Shown here: positions 24,581 through 33,692 of the stretch, piece by piece
Layout: each line of letters begins with the position of its first letter
Position numbering within the stretch: the stretch's first letter is position 1
Assembly (NCBI GenBank): GCA_038216655.1
Contig: JBBQPZ010000002.1
Coordinates: 124,001-188,000 of the forward strand
From: JAFDWR01 sp038216655
GTDB lineage: Bacteria; Armatimonadota; Fimbriimonadia; Fimbriimonadales; Fimbriimonadaceae
DNA: 64,000 nt
Direction: 5' to 3'
The notes under the pieces: model-generated
What the model was told of the DNA's origin: nothing
What the model saw: only the letters and a program-made list of their open reading frames with translations
Database searches by the model: none
Program-made: the position numbers and the translations under genes

Positions 24581-25771
24581 TCATCTCAGCCTTGTCATCG
24601 CCCGAATCGAAGCCTCGACGACGTGTTCGCCGGTGTCTCGGCCGTGGAACGACAGCGTCGCCTCATAGCCACCTCGATCGTAGTCATCGGGGGCGAGGAT
24701 GTAGCCGATCCAGCCGTTGACGTGGGAGCAGACGAGCACCGCCTTGTAGCCGAGCTTCTTACCGGCGGCGACGATCCGCAGTCCCAGCGCACCGGTGGGC
24801 TCTCCCGGGATGCCGACCATGACGAGGCTGCCGAACCGGATCGCCGTGATGTACCCTTCGCGTGGAGCGAATTTGTCAACGAGCGCTTGGGCGAAAGCGG
24901 GTGGTGCGTGGTAGGTCGCTGCAAAGGTTGGATGGGGGTGTGGGGTATCCAGCGCGATCGGTTCCTCGATCACGGTCAGGGGGTCTCGCGAGCGCCAGAC
25001 CGCCTTTGCCTTGACCTTCAGACTCGCTTCGAGTCGGTCACGGAAATCTTGCACTTTCACCGCGGGGTCAGGGCCGTCGACCGCAGGCGAGACATCGCCG
25101 ATCGCGCCGACGAAGACGGGGGCGTTGGTGAGGGCGGAAACCGCGCCGGGCCAGTCACCACGAGTCTTGAGCTCTTCGGAGCCATAGATCGTCGCGTGAG
25201 CCGCGTAGTGCGTCCACAGCACCTGCTTGCCCGCGTCGAGCTCGGAGCTGGTGGGGTCAGGCGTGCCGTCCTTCCTTCTCGGGCGGTTGAGAGCAGCTTG
25301 CCCTTGCTTTAGATCAAGTTCGCCGCGCGAGATTCCGGGCGCCGCGAGCGCATCTCGGATGGCACCCGCGATATGGTCGGCGTACCAGGTCAGCCACTTC
25401 TGCGAGAAGGCCGAGATTCCCGGGAGCGAGAAGGTCATGCGGTCGTTGAGCATCTGGCTGTCGGGCGCGCAGTGGGTGTGGACGGCGGCCATGAAGAGCT
25501 TTACGTCGGCGGGGATTCTCGATCGAACTTCCCGAACGAGCGAGTCCGGTACGGTAAGCATCTCAAGGCTCACCATCGCCAGCTTCGTCCCGCCGCGCTC
25601 GAACACTAGCGTGCGCGCATACAGCGGATCACCGCCATCAATGAAGAATTTGCCCTTGCGCTCGGTATATCCGCCCAGCGCAAGCTTCTCGGGCGGGGTT
25701 ATGTCCGTGCGGGAGGTTCGGATCGTCAGGTCCTGGGAGAGGGAGATCAGGGCGGAGAGGAGAACGAGCAT
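24581..25771 (-). CDS. Neutral/alkaline ceramidase-like exported hydrolase
   Basis: 396 aa. A short signal peptide is followed by IRTSRTDITPPEKLALGGYTERKG, the N-terminal signature of the alkaline ceramidase superfamily. AAVHTHCAPDS supplies the zinc His pair and the Ser/Asp region of the active site. The C-terminal IPGEPTGALG and SHVNGWIGYILAPDDYDRGGYEATLSF match the family end. It is shorter than full neutral ceramidases (about 650 aa), as in many environmental homologues whose substrate is not ceramide. It converges with the M48 gene, 4 bp apart. Confidence 0.82.
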   Translation of the reverse strand: MLVLLSALISLSQDLTIRTSRTDITPPEKLALGGYTERKGKFFIDGGDPLYARTLVFERGGTKLAMVSLEMLTVPDSLVREVRSRIPADVKLFMAAVHTHCAPDSQMLNDRMTFSLPGISAFSQKWLTWYADHIAGAIRDALAAPGISRGELDLKQGQAALNRPRRKDGTPDPTSSELDAGKQVLWTHYAAHATIYGSEELKTRGDWPGAVSALTNAPVFVGAIGDVSPAVDGPDPAVKVQDFRDRLEASLKVKAKAVWRSRDPLTVIEEPIALDTPHPHPTFAATYHAPPAFAQALVDKFAPREGYITAIRFGSLVMVGIPGEPTGALGLRIVAAGKKLGYKAVLVCSHVNGWIGYILAPDDYDRGGYEATLSFHGRDTGEHVVEASIRAMTRLR

Positions 25772-25782
25772 TTTTCTAGTGG

Positions 25783-25834
25783 CAGTATTGGAGTGTTACT
25801 CGTGGATTGTAACTGTCATTCCGACCGAAGCCGC
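25783..25834. repeat. Inverted partial copy of the GGTCGGAATGACA element
   Basis: Read on the minus strand this gives CGGCTTCGGTCGGAATGACA, then TTACAATC and AACACTCCAATACT. It matches 17115-17160, including the first AACACTCC unit of the tandem array there. Confidence 0.75.
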
Positions 25835-25871
25835 TTTCTCGGTAGGGATATGCGATGGTAGCGTAAACCCC

Positions 25872-26053
25872 GCTTAGCTCTGCGGTGCCACGGTTTGGCC
25901 GGGATTGGAACTACCTGAGGACTATCAGCCGTTTCCCGGCAAACCGTGCTTTGTAGTTTCATGTGATGCGTACGCGCACGGTTTGCCAGGAATCAGCTCC
26001 TATTCCTAGGGTGCCTACAGTTCTGGCCCAACCGTGGCACCGCAGAGCCAAGC
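25872..26053. repeat. 182-bp MITE-like element with 29-bp inverted ends
   Basis: The ends 25872-25900 and 26025-26053 (reverse complement) agree at 27 of 29 positions around CTCTGCGGTGCCACGGTT. Inside, CCCGGCAAACCGTGC (25935-25949) pairs with GCACGGTTTGCCAGG (25976-25990). The element fills the 345-bp gap between two divergent genes. Another copy of one end lies at 33931-33957. No transposase is in the window. Confidence 0.75.
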
Positions 26054-26102
26054 CGCCGACGGCCAGAAACCGTGAAACCTGAGGATAAGCATAGCCGTCT
26101 GC

Positions 26103-26116
26103 TAAACTTACCGGCG
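26103..26116 (+). promoter_or_regulatory. -10-like TAAACT box, 8 nt before ATG
   Basis: TAAACT (26103-26108) is followed by taccggcg and ATG 26117. There is no Shine-Dalgarno sequence. Confidence 0.35.
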
Positions 26117-27700
26117 ATGAGCTTCACTTTGCGTCTTGCGCCCGACCTCCTCGCAGTCGAGGCAGGCGCGACTACGCCCCTCTCGCTGAATATCGCGAGC
26201 CGGGGCGAGGCGGCGGAAAAGCTTGAGATCCAAGTGGAGGGGCTTGACCCCGAATGGATCGCCACTCCCGAGCCGGTCTTTACCGTCGAGCCGGGGGAAG
26301 ATCACGTCGAGCGAATTTTCTTCAAGCCGGGCCGTGTGAGCGAGAGCCTTGCGGGCAACTATCCGTTCGTGGTACGCGCACGGTCGCTGGATACCGGCGA
26401 AGCCAAGACCGCGGCCGGCGTGCTGCAGATCAAGCCGTACAACCACATCGCGATGGAAATCGGCCCGAAGAAGGGCTACTACTCGCGAGCGCGCAAGCAC
26501 AACGTCTTCCAAGTCACGGTGATAAACCTCGGCAACACCGAGCACACCGTCCAACTCTTCGGCAACGACCCCGAGGACGAGTGCGCGTTCGACTTCGAGC
26601 AGGAGACCTTCGTGCTTGGCCCGGGTCAGTCGAAGATCGTAAACGTCGCAGTGACGCCAAAGACCGAGCGCACCTTCTCCAGTTCGCGTCTTTTTGGATT
26701 CTCGATCAGCCTGCGTAGCACCAGCGCCCCGAGCGTTTCCGCGTCGGCGCAGGCGCAGCTCGAACAGCGTCCGATCATCAGCCTCGGCTACATCGCATTT
26801 GGCGTGATGGTGCTCCTCGTGCTCCTCGCCTGGTTCGCGCTGTTGCCGAAGCCGGCGACGGTGACGTTGACCGCGATTCCGAGCCAAGTCATTCAGGGCG
26901 ACAGTGTGCATATCTCGTGGGACAGCAAGGACGCCACGCGGGTGCAGGTTACGGTCAATGGGAAGGTGTGGCAGGATGATGTTCCGAGCAACCCCGCCGG
27001 GCTAGACTACAAGACGACCACCGCCGGGCCATTGACCATCGAAGCGACGCCCTACAAGGACCAGACCGCCGGCAAGCTGAAGCGGCAGGTGATCACCGTC
27101 GACTCCCCACCCTTTGTTGAGGAGCCGAAGATCGATGTCTTCGAGCCGATGCAGAAGACGGTCAACGTGGGTGAGAACGCGATTCTCAAGTACAAGTTCG
27201 GCGGCGAAGTGAAATCCGCCAAGCTCAGCCCCACTCAGCAGGACGTTGACCTGAACCTTTCCGAGATTCAGGTGACCCCGACCCAGGTGGGAGTGAACGA
27301 GTACACCCTGATCGCGTACAACTCGGCCGGGAAGTTGGTCTCCAAGAAAGTCTCAATTATGGTCAAGGAGAAGATCGACGTAACGATCGACACCTTCGAT
27401 ATAACGCCTCCGATCGTGGCGAATGTGGGTGACGCAGTGACCGTTTCCTGGAAGGTCAGCAAGTCCACGAAGGTTCAGCTCTCCGTGAACGGCGTTGCGA
27501 TGGACGTGGCCGCGGAAGGCAGCCGCGCGGTTTCGATCGCCTCGGCAACGACGATCACGTTGATCGCGACCGACGACAAGAGCCATCGGGTGACGCGAAC
27601 AAAGACCATCCGACCACCGCTCACGTCGCCGCCTCCGGATGCGAATCCGACCCCGCCGCCCGCTGGTGCGGGAGCACCCGTCACCGGGGGGCAGCCCTAA
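26117..27700 (+). CDS. Membrane-anchored protein with Ig-like domains
   Basis: 527 aa from ATG 26117; a GTG at 26072 is a less likely start. About residues 1-225 form two NPCBM/NEW2- or COG1470-type Ig-like domains (VEAGATTPLSLNIASRG; FQVTVINLGNTEHTVQLFGNDPE). One membrane helix follows at about 232-255 (LGYIAFGVMVLLVLLAWFALL), then two or three more Ig-like repeats beginning near VTLTAIPSQVIQGDSVHISW and VDVTIDTFDI..VGDAVTVSW. A Pro-rich tail ends the protein. There is no N-terminal signal, so topology is uncertain. It ends 5 bp before purH but shares no evident function with it. Confidence 0.75.
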   Translation: MSFTLRLAPDLLAVEAGATTPLSLNIASRGEAAEKLEIQVEGLDPEWIATPEPVFTVEPGEDHVERIFFKPGRVSESLAGNYPFVVRARSLDTGEAKTAAGVLQIKPYNHIAMEIGPKKGYYSRARKHNVFQVTVINLGNTEHTVQLFGNDPEDECAFDFEQETFVLGPGQSKIVNVAVTPKTERTFSSSRLFGFSISLRSTSAPSVSASAQAQLEQRPIISLGYIAFGVMVLLVLLAWFALLPKPATVTLTAIPSQVIQGDSVHISWDSKDATRVQVTVNGKVWQDDVPSNPAGLDYKTTTAGPLTIEATPYKDQTAGKLKRQVITVDSPPFVEEPKIDVFEPMQKTVNVGENAILKYKFGGEVKSAKLSPTQQDVDLNLSEIQVTPTQVGVNEYTLIAYNSAGKLVSKKVSIMVKEKIDVTIDTFDITPPIVANVGDAVTVSWKVSKSTKVQLSVNGVAMDVAAEGSRAVSIASATTITLIATDDKSHRVTRTKTIRPPLTSPPPDANPTPPPAGAGAPVTGGQP

Positions 27701-27705
27701 CCGAT

Positions 27706-29223
27706 ATGCCTCGAGCACTACTCTCGGTCACCAACAAGACCGGCCTCGTCCCTTTCGCCCAAGCGCTCCGCGCCCGTGGCTTTGAAATCGTTTCAACCGG
27801 AGGAACCGCCCGCGTTCTGCGCGACGCGGGGCTTGACGTCGTCGACGTCGCCACCATCACCGGCTTTCCGGAAATGCTGGATGGCCGCATCAAGACGCTG
27901 CACCCGATGGTTCACGGTGGCCTCCTCGGCGATGTGCGGCATGAATCGCACCGCACTCAGATGGCCGAGCAGTCCATCGAGCCGATCGCCGTCGTCTGCG
28001 TGAACCTGTACGCGTTCGAGAAGACCGTTTCCGGTCCCCACACCGCCGAAGAGGCGATCGAGGCGATCGACATCGGCGGACCTACGATGATCCGGGCGGC
28101 GGCGAAGAACCACGCCAACGTGTGGGTCGTGGTAGACCCGGCTGATTACCACGCGGTTTTGGCCGATCTCGACAAGGGCGAGACTCGAGGCAGGTTGGCC
28201 GCGAAGGCGTTCCGCCACACCGCGTTCTACGATTCGATGATCTCGCGGTACCTGACCGGTGACGATTGGCTGACTGAAGAGACGCTGACCCTCGGCTTTC
28301 GGCGCGTGCAGACCTTCCGCTACGGTGAGAATCCGCACCAAGCGGGAGCGCTGTACGTCGATCCGCTCGCTGCGCCCGGGATCGCTCAGGCGAAGCAGCT
28401 TTGGGGCAAAGAGCTCAGCTACAACAATTTGAACGACGCGGACGGAGCTTGGGAGTTGGTGGCGGACCTGCCGGTCGGAGCCTGCGCGATCATCAAGCAC
28501 GGCAACCCGTGCGGTGCCGCGATCGGATCGAGCCTCGGCGAGAGCTATCGCATCGCTCGGGCAAGTGACCCGATTTCGGCGTTTGGCGGCATCGCGGCAT
28601 TTCACGGCGAGGTGAACGAGGACGCGGCGCTTGCGATGACCGAGAAGGGCAACTTCCTCGAAGTCGTCATCGGCACCTCGTTCTCGCCCGAGGCCGAGGA
28701 GATCTTCAAGACCCGCTCCGGTTGGGGCCAGGATGTCCGGCTCCTCGCCGCACCGCTTCCGCCTAAATCACCGAGCATCTCGGTGAAGAGCATTCGGGGC
28801 GGGGCGATCATCCAGCAGACCGACGAGGACCCGGGACTCGAATGGCGCGTGGTGACCGAGAGGGCACCGACCGAAGCCCAGATGGCGGCGCTTCGGTTCC
28901 AATGGGCGGTCATTCCCCATGTGAAGTCGAATGCGATCGTGGTCGGCACGGAAGATCGTCTCCTGGGAGTTGGCGCGGGCCAGATGAACCGAGTGCAGTC
29001 CGTGCGGCTCGCGCTCGATCAGGCCGGTGAAGGTGCGAAGGGAGCGGTGCTCGCGAGCGACGCGTTCTTCCCATTTCCTGACTCGGTGGAAACGGCGGCG
29101 GCGGCAGGGATCGCGGCGGTCGCCCAGCCGGGGGGAAGCAAAAAGGACGCCGACGTGATCGTCAAGGCGAACGAACTGGGGATCGCGATGGTCTTTACCG
29201 GCGCACGCCACTTCCGCCACTGA
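27706..29223 (+). CDS. purH: Bifunctional AICAR transformylase / IMP cyclohydrolase
   Basis: 505 aa, full length. It catalyses the last two steps of purine synthesis: formylation of AICAR and ring closure to IMP. The N-terminal MGS-like cyclohydrolase domain (about 1-190) shows SVTNKTGLVPFA, STGGTARVLRDAGL and GRIKTLHPMVHGGLL. The transformylase domain begins near FRYGENPHQAGALY and holds the catalytic K-H in IIKHGNPCG (about residues 262-270), then the C-terminal DAFFPFPDSVE and QPGGSKKD. Confidence 0.97.
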   Translation: MPRALLSVTNKTGLVPFAQALRARGFEIVSTGGTARVLRDAGLDVVDVATITGFPEMLDGRIKTLHPMVHGGLLGDVRHESHRTQMAEQSIEPIAVVCVNLYAFEKTVSGPHTAEEAIEAIDIGGPTMIRAAAKNHANVWVVVDPADYHAVLADLDKGETRGRLAAKAFRHTAFYDSMISRYLTGDDWLTEETLTLGFRRVQTFRYGENPHQAGALYVDPLAAPGIAQAKQLWGKELSYNNLNDADGAWELVADLPVGACAIIKHGNPCGAAIGSSLGESYRIARASDPISAFGGIAAFHGEVNEDAALAMTEKGNFLEVVIGTSFSPEAEEIFKTRSGWGQDVRLLAAPLPPKSPSISVKSIRGGAIIQQTDEDPGLEWRVVTERAPTEAQMAALRFQWAVIPHVKSNAIVVGTEDRLLGVGAGQMNRVQSVRLALDQAGEGAKGAVLASDAFFPFPDSVETAAAAGIAAVAQPGGSKKDADVIVKANELGIAMVFTGARHFRH

Positions 29224-29259
29224 AACGCGGCTGTAACCTCGGAGGAGGAAAAGCGCGTC

Positions 29260-29276
29260 TACAATAGAACATAGCC
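29260..29276 (+). promoter_or_regulatory. -10-like TACAAT box before a small membrane protein gene
   Basis: TACAAT at 29260-29265 lies 11 nt before ATG 29277, as at 2604 and 44507. No -35 box is evident. Confidence 0.35.
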
Positions 29277-29570
29277 ATGAAGAATCAGAACGACCTTATC
29301 TATTCCGCCGTCGCGTTTGTCGTCTTACTCATCGTAGGACTGGTGTCGTTCTTCACGAAGCCTGAGCACCTAGCTCCTACCGCTCCTGCCATTATCGACG
29401 AGAAGATGCCTTCGCTTCCGGCGAACGATGTGGTTGTCGCCGATGCGCTTCCCGGTTCTCAGGGCGGCGGCGGCGGCGGTAGCGTTGGTGGGCCGATCGG
29501 CGGACCGGGCGCGCCGGGCGGTGCTGGCCGACCGAGCGCGGGAACGCTGGGCAGCCGCGGCGGAAAGTAA
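29277..29570 (+). CDS. Small single-span membrane protein with Gly-rich tail
   Basis: 97 aa. A transmembrane helix at about 8-28 (IYSAVAFVVLLIVGLVSFF) is followed by a Pro-rich segment and a Gly/Pro/Ala-rich tail (residues 60-97). No family recognised. It stands between purH and remA, and its own TACAAT box suggests independent transcription. Confidence 0.65.
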   Translation: MKNQNDLIYSAVAFVVLLIVGLVSFFTKPEHLAPTAPAIIDEKMPSLPANDVVVADALPGSQGGGGGGSVGGPIGGPGAPGGAGRPSAGTLGSRGGK

Positions 29571-29646
29571 GCTCCGTCGTCTGATGGCTAGCGTAGGTTG
29601 TGGGCTCCGACCCAAGTAGACTAGGGCTCTTGAGGAGTCCAGCCTA

Positions 29647-29913
29647 ATGCCGTCCCCCACCGTCCTAAACGTGGGATTCTATAACTATGTCCTGACCGAG
29701 AAGGTCGTGGCGTTGATCAGCAGCGAGTCCGCCCCGATGCGGCGACTCATCCAAGGTTTGCGGAAAGGCAACAATTTGATCGACGCGACGCAGGGTCGGC
29801 GCACGAAGTCCATCATCTTCACCACTGGATCCGCGGTGATCCTCTCGGCGATCTCGCAGGAGACGTTGGCCAAACGACTGAGTACAGGGGAGGTTGTCGC
29901 AGATGAGGAATAA
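29647..29913 (+). CDS. remA: RemA-family DNA-binding regulator (DUF370)
   Basis: 88 aa. The family pattern is nearly complete: LNVGFYNYVLTEKVVALISSESAPMRRLIQ, NLIDATQGRRTKSIIFTTGSAVILSAI and ETLAKRL. In Bacillus, RemA is a ring-forming DNA-binding activator of biofilm matrix and osmoprotection genes. Here it overlaps mreB by 11 bp and so heads a cell-shape operon. GGAG lies upstream of the ATG. Confidence 0.92.
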   Translation: MPSPTVLNVGFYNYVLTEKVVALISSESAPMRRLIQGLRKGNNLIDATQGRRTKSIIFTTGSAVILSAISQETLAKRLSTGEVVADEE

Positions 29914-30967
29914 CTACGGAGCGTCGTTCTCGAACCGGCTTTTCAGCCGGTTCACCCGCGATATCGGGATCGATCTCGGTACCGCGAACACCCTCGTCCA
30001 CGTCGCGGGCCGCGGCGTCATCCTCCGCGAGCCGAGCGTCGTCGCAATTAACAAGGACGACGGCAAGGTCATGGCGGTCGGTGAAGAAGCTCGGCGGATG
30101 CTCGGCCGAACTCCGGCGAACATCGTCGCTACCCGCCCGCTCAAGGACGGAGTGATCGCGGATTACGATCAAACCGAGAAGATGCTTCAGCACTTCATTT
30201 CGAAGGTCTGCAACCGGTTTCTCTTGCGCCGCACCGTCGTGGTGGGAATCCCCAGCGGCGTCACCGAAGTCGAGCGCCGAGCGGTTATCGAAGCCTCGCG
30301 CAACGCGGGTGCCACCCAGGCCTTCGTGATCGAAGAGCCGATGGCCGCCGCGTTCGGTGCCGGACTGCCGGTGGATGAGCCAAGCGGTTCGATGATCGTC
30401 GACATCGGCGGCGGCACCACCGAGGTCGCCGTGATCTCGCTGGGAGGCATCGTCCACTCGCGCTCGATTCGCGTGGCGGGCGATGAACTGGACGAGGCGA
30501 TCTCCGCCTACGTCCGGCGTGCCTACAACCTGTTTATCGGCGACCGCACGGCGGAGCAGACAAAGATCGAAATCGGCTCAGCCTACATGCTTGAACAGGA
30601 GCTCGAGATTACGGTCAAGGGCCGCGACCTCGTCTCCGGTCTGCCGCGCAGCGCGGTGATCTCGTCGGAAGAGGTGCGGGTCGCGATCAGCGAGCCGCTG
30701 AACGCAATCGTCGAAGCCGTCAAGCTCACGCTTGAAGCAACCCCGCCCGAGCTCGCCGCGGACGCCATGGATCGCGGCATCGTGCTCGCCGGTGGCGGCG
30801 CGCTACTGCGAGGGTTGGACAAGCTGATCGCCCGCGAGACCGGCATGCCGGTCCATATCGCCCCCGATCCCCTGAGCTGCGTCGTGAAGGGAACCGGAAT
30901 TGTGGTCGAAGGGATGCACGAGAATCCGCTGATTCGTAAGATGCTGGAGAAGGCGTCCCGGGTGTGA
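29903..30967 (+). CDS. mreB: Rod shape-determining protein MreB
   Basis: 354 aa from ATG 29903, with AGGGGAGG just upstream inside remA; a TTG at 29894 is less likely. MreB is the bacterial actin that guides lateral wall synthesis. Phosphate 1 loop IGIDLGTANTLVHV, phosphate 2 IVDIGGGTTEVAVISLGG and the adenosine motif GIVLAGGGALLRGLDKLI are all present. Its last codons overlap mreC. Confidence 0.97.
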   Translation: MRNNYGASFSNRLFSRFTRDIGIDLGTANTLVHVAGRGVILREPSVVAINKDDGKVMAVGEEARRMLGRTPANIVATRPLKDGVIADYDQTEKMLQHFISKVCNRFLLRRTVVVGIPSGVTEVERRAVIEASRNAGATQAFVIEEPMAAAFGAGLPVDEPSGSMIVDIGGGTTEVAVISLGGIVHSRSIRVAGDELDEAISAYVRRAYNLFIGDRTAEQTKIEIGSAYMLEQELEITVKGRDLVSGLPRSAVISSEEVRVAISEPLNAIVEAVKLTLEATPPELAADAMDRGIVLAGGGALLRGLDKLIARETGMPVHIAPDPLSCVVKGTGIVVEGMHENPLIRKMLEKASRV

Positions 30968-31770
30968 AGCGTCGCCGGGGGACCGATGCGATCTTGCTGA
31001 TCGTGCTCTGCGCGATCGGAGCAATGCTCGGGCGCATGCAGTCTCAGGCTCGGGATGCGGGCCGGCTGGACGCTTTTTCCTCCATCGCCTCGCGCTTGGT
31101 CCTGCCGGTCTCCTCGGGTCTTGGGAAGGGAATTGACGCGACCGGGGACTTCTTTGCGGGAATCGTGCGTGGACCCGCCCTACGCGCCGAGGTGAGGCGC
31201 TTGAGGGCCCAACAGGCGCAACTCTCGCAGTACACCGAACACGTCGACGTCCTGGAGAAAGAGATCGACGATCTGCGTCGCCTCAACAATCTCGGCCGTC
31301 GGGCCGGGCAGACTCGAATACCCGCCGATGTGATCGGCTACACGCCTCGCGAGAACCGATTAACCATTAGCGCGGGTTCGGAAGAAGGGGTGGTGGCCGG
31401 GCTCGCGGTGGTCTGCCCCGATGGTCTGCTCGGGATTGTCAGCACAGTCGCCCCCCACACCAGCCAGGTTTCGATGCTCGGCACGGCGAATCTGATCATC
31501 GGGGCGATGGTCGGGAGAACGCCCCCGTCGGCCGGCTTGCTTCAAGGCGCAGGCGTCAATTCCCTCTACATCGATCTCAACGACCCGAAGGCCGAGGTCA
31601 AGGCGGGTGACTTGGTCCTGACCAGCGGCTATTCGGAGAAGATTCCGCGCGGCATTATCATCGGGCGAGTTCTCTCGGTCGACGATGTCCCGGAGCTCGG
31701 CCAACGCCGCGCCAACGTCTTCCCCGCGACCAATTTAGGCTCGAACCGCGAGGTGGTAATCCTCAAGTGA
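30964..31770 (+). CDS. mreC: Rod shape-determining protein MreC
   Basis: 268 aa from GTG 30964 inside the mreB stop (GTGTGA). One N-terminal membrane helix (about residues 7-20), a coiled coil at about 75-105 (LRAEVRRLRAQQAQLSQYTEHVDVLEKEIDDLRRL), then the periplasmic beta domain with VIGYTPRENRLTISAGSEEGV and GDLVLTSGYSEKIPRGIIIGRV. It links MreB to the periplasmic elongation machinery. Confidence 0.95.
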   Translation: MKRRRGTDAILLIVLCAIGAMLGRMQSQARDAGRLDAFSSIASRLVLPVSSGLGKGIDATGDFFAGIVRGPALRAEVRRLRAQQAQLSQYTEHVDVLEKEIDDLRRLNNLGRRAGQTRIPADVIGYTPRENRLTISAGSEEGVVAGLAVVCPDGLLGIVSTVAPHTSQVSMLGTANLIIGAMVGRTPPSAGLLQGAGVNSLYIDLNDPKAEVKAGDLVLTSGYSEKIPRGIIIGRVLSVDDVPELGQRRANVFPATNLGSNREVVILK

Positions 31771-32249
31771 GGCACTCAAGCGGAATCGCGACGTCGATCA
31801 TCGCGATCTACATCGCGTTGGCACTGCAGGCATCGGTTGCCCCGCGCATCGCGATTCTTGGCGTGGTGCCCGATTTTGGCCTGATGATCGTCGCGGTGCT
31901 CTCCCTCTTCACCTCTCGCCCGGTGGCGACGGTGTCAGGGTTCTTCACCGGGGCGTTCGAGGGGGCGTTGAGCGGCGTGAATCTGACTCATTACGTGATT
32001 AGCCGTACGCTGGTTGGTTTTTTCGGCGGTTCGGCGAGCTCGTTCGGATTTCAGCCTAATGTGGCGGTGGCGGCGCTGGTGACCGCGATTCTGACCGTGG
32101 CAAGCCAGTTGCTGCTCTTCTTTTTGGCTCCCCCGTCCGGCATCGGGAGGTTCCTCGGAGATACAATAGGTACGGCGATGTACAACGGAGTCCTCGCGAT
32201 ACCCGTTTACGCGCTTCTTAGAAGGATTTTGGCGACGCCAGGCAGCTAG
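31767..32249 (+). CDS. mreD: Rod shape-determining protein MreD
   Basis: 160 aa from GTG 31767, overlapping mreC by 4 bp (GTGA). Four to five membrane helices, with the MreD pattern LALQASVAPRIAILGVVPDFGLMIVAVLSLF at the N-terminus and FFGGSASSFGFQPN in the middle. It completes remA-mreB-mreC-mreD. No pbp2 or rodA follows; glutamate dehydrogenase comes next. Confidence 0.92.
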   Translation: MRHSSGIATSIIAIYIALALQASVAPRIAILGVVPDFGLMIVAVLSLFTSRPVATVSGFFTGAFEGALSGVNLTHYVISRTLVGFFGGSASSFGFQPNVAVAALVTAILTVASQLLLFFLAPPSGIGRFLGDTIGTAMYNGVLAIPVYALLRRILATPGS

Positions 32250-32270
32250 CGTCGCCTCTGGTTTCAACGA

Positions 32271-33524
32271 ATGAGCCAACACGTAAACGTTCTTCAAATG
32301 GCGCGCGAGCAACTCGCCACCGCCGCTCACTATCTCGATTTGGACGAAGGCCTTCACCAGGTCCTGGGCAGCCCCATGCGGTCGCTCATCGTCAACTTCC
32401 CCGTCGTACTCGACAACGGTGAGGTCCGCGTCTTCGAGGGTTACCGAGTTCAGCACAACTCCAGCCGAGGTCCCACGAAGGGAGGCATCCGGTATCACCC
32501 GGATGTCGATCTCGAAGAGACGACCGCGCTTTCCATGTGGATGACTTGGAAGTGCGCCGTCGTCAATATCCCGTACGGCGGAGCGAAAGGTTCGGTCAAG
32601 GTCGACACAAAGCAACTCAGCATGCGCGAGCTTGAGAAGCTGACTCGCCGGTTCGCCAGCGATATCAGCATCATCGTCGGCGAGCGCTCGGACATCCCCG
32701 CGCCCGACATCGGGACGAACGCGCAGGTCATGGCCTGGATCATGGACACGATGTCCATGCACGCCGGCCACACGGTTCCGGGCTGCGTCACCGGTAAGCC
32801 GATCGAACTCGGCGGCTCCGAGGGACGCGTCGAGGCCACCGGTCGCGGCGTCGTCACCGCGATGGAAGAAGCGGCCAAGAGCACGAACATGGACCTGAAG
32901 GACGCGAAGATCGTCGTTCAGGGCTTTGGCAACGTCGGCTCGGTCGCGGCCAAGCTCGCCGAAGAGATGGGCGCGACGGTCGTCGGCATCAGCGATGCCC
33001 TCGGCGGGATCTATAACGAGAAAGGTCTCCCCGTCGCGGAGTTGTATCACCGGTACACCGGCCGCGAGGGCGGAATCCGCGAGTACAAGGACGCGCAAGC
33101 GGTGTCAAACCAGGAGCTCCTCGAACTGCCCTGCGACGTCCTGATTCCTGCCGCCATCGCCGCGCAGATCACCAAGGAGAACGCGGACAAGATCAAGGCC
33201 AAGCTGATCGTGGAGGGCGCCAACGGCCCCTGCACGCCGGACGCGGACCGCATCCTCAGCGACAAGGGAATCCTCTGCGTGCCCGACGTCCTCGCCAACG
33301 CGGGCGGTGTCATCGTCAGCTACTTCGAGTGGGTCCAAGACCTTCAGAACTTCTTCTGGGAAGAGAACGAGGTCAACAACAAGCTCACCCGAATCATGCG
33401 GCACTCGTACGCCGCGGTCGAGAGCATGATGCACGCCCATAAGACGGACATGCGCACCGCTGCCTACATCATCGGCGTCAAGCGCGTCGCCGACGCCACG
33501 ATCCGCCGCGGCATCTACCCCTGA
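32271..33524 (+). CDS. gdhA: Glutamate dehydrogenase (NAD(P)-dependent)
   Basis: 417 aa, typical for the hexameric small GDH. It interconverts glutamate with 2-oxoglutarate and ammonia. Substrate site GGIRYHPDVDLEE, catalytic Lys region VNIPYGGAKGSVKVD (about residues 98-112), APDIGTNAQVMAWIMD, and the nucleotide loop VQGFGNVGSVAAKL are present. Cofactor preference cannot be fixed by eye. A clean terminator follows. Confidence 0.96.
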   Translation: MSQHVNVLQMAREQLATAAHYLDLDEGLHQVLGSPMRSLIVNFPVVLDNGEVRVFEGYRVQHNSSRGPTKGGIRYHPDVDLEETTALSMWMTWKCAVVNIPYGGAKGSVKVDTKQLSMRELEKLTRRFASDISIIVGERSDIPAPDIGTNAQVMAWIMDTMSMHAGHTVPGCVTGKPIELGGSEGRVEATGRGVVTAMEEAAKSTNMDLKDAKIVVQGFGNVGSVAAKLAEEMGATVVGISDALGGIYNEKGLPVAELYHRYTGREGGIREYKDAQAVSNQELLELPCDVLIPAAIAAQITKENADKIKAKLIVEGANGPCTPDADRILSDKGILCVPDVLANAGGVIVSYFEWVQDLQNFFWEENEVNNKLTRIMRHSYAAVESMMHAHKTDMRTAAYIIGVKRVADATIRRGIYP

Positions 33525-33548
33525 TCGGTCGCTTTACGTTTCACATTG

Positions 33549-33577
33549 GGCACGCCGGGGTTTTCCGGTGTGCCTTT
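33549..33577 (+). terminator. Rho-independent terminator of gdhA
   Basis: GGCACGCCGG (33549-33558) pairs with CCGGTGTGCC (33565-33574) over a 6-nt loop and is followed by TTTCTCTCT. Confidence 0.85.
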
Positions 33578-33692
33578 CTCTCTGTCTCCTGAGGTGCGTG
33601 TTTGGGTCGGAAATCCGCGGAAATCTTGAACTCAAAAATGTGAGAGTTGAACCTAAACTCACGAACTCACTCTCACTTTGCCACAGTGCCCA

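Noticed and set aside
31935..33098. 387-codon minus-strand frame across mreD and gdhA
   Set aside because: It crosses two well-supported genes and has no protein-like features.
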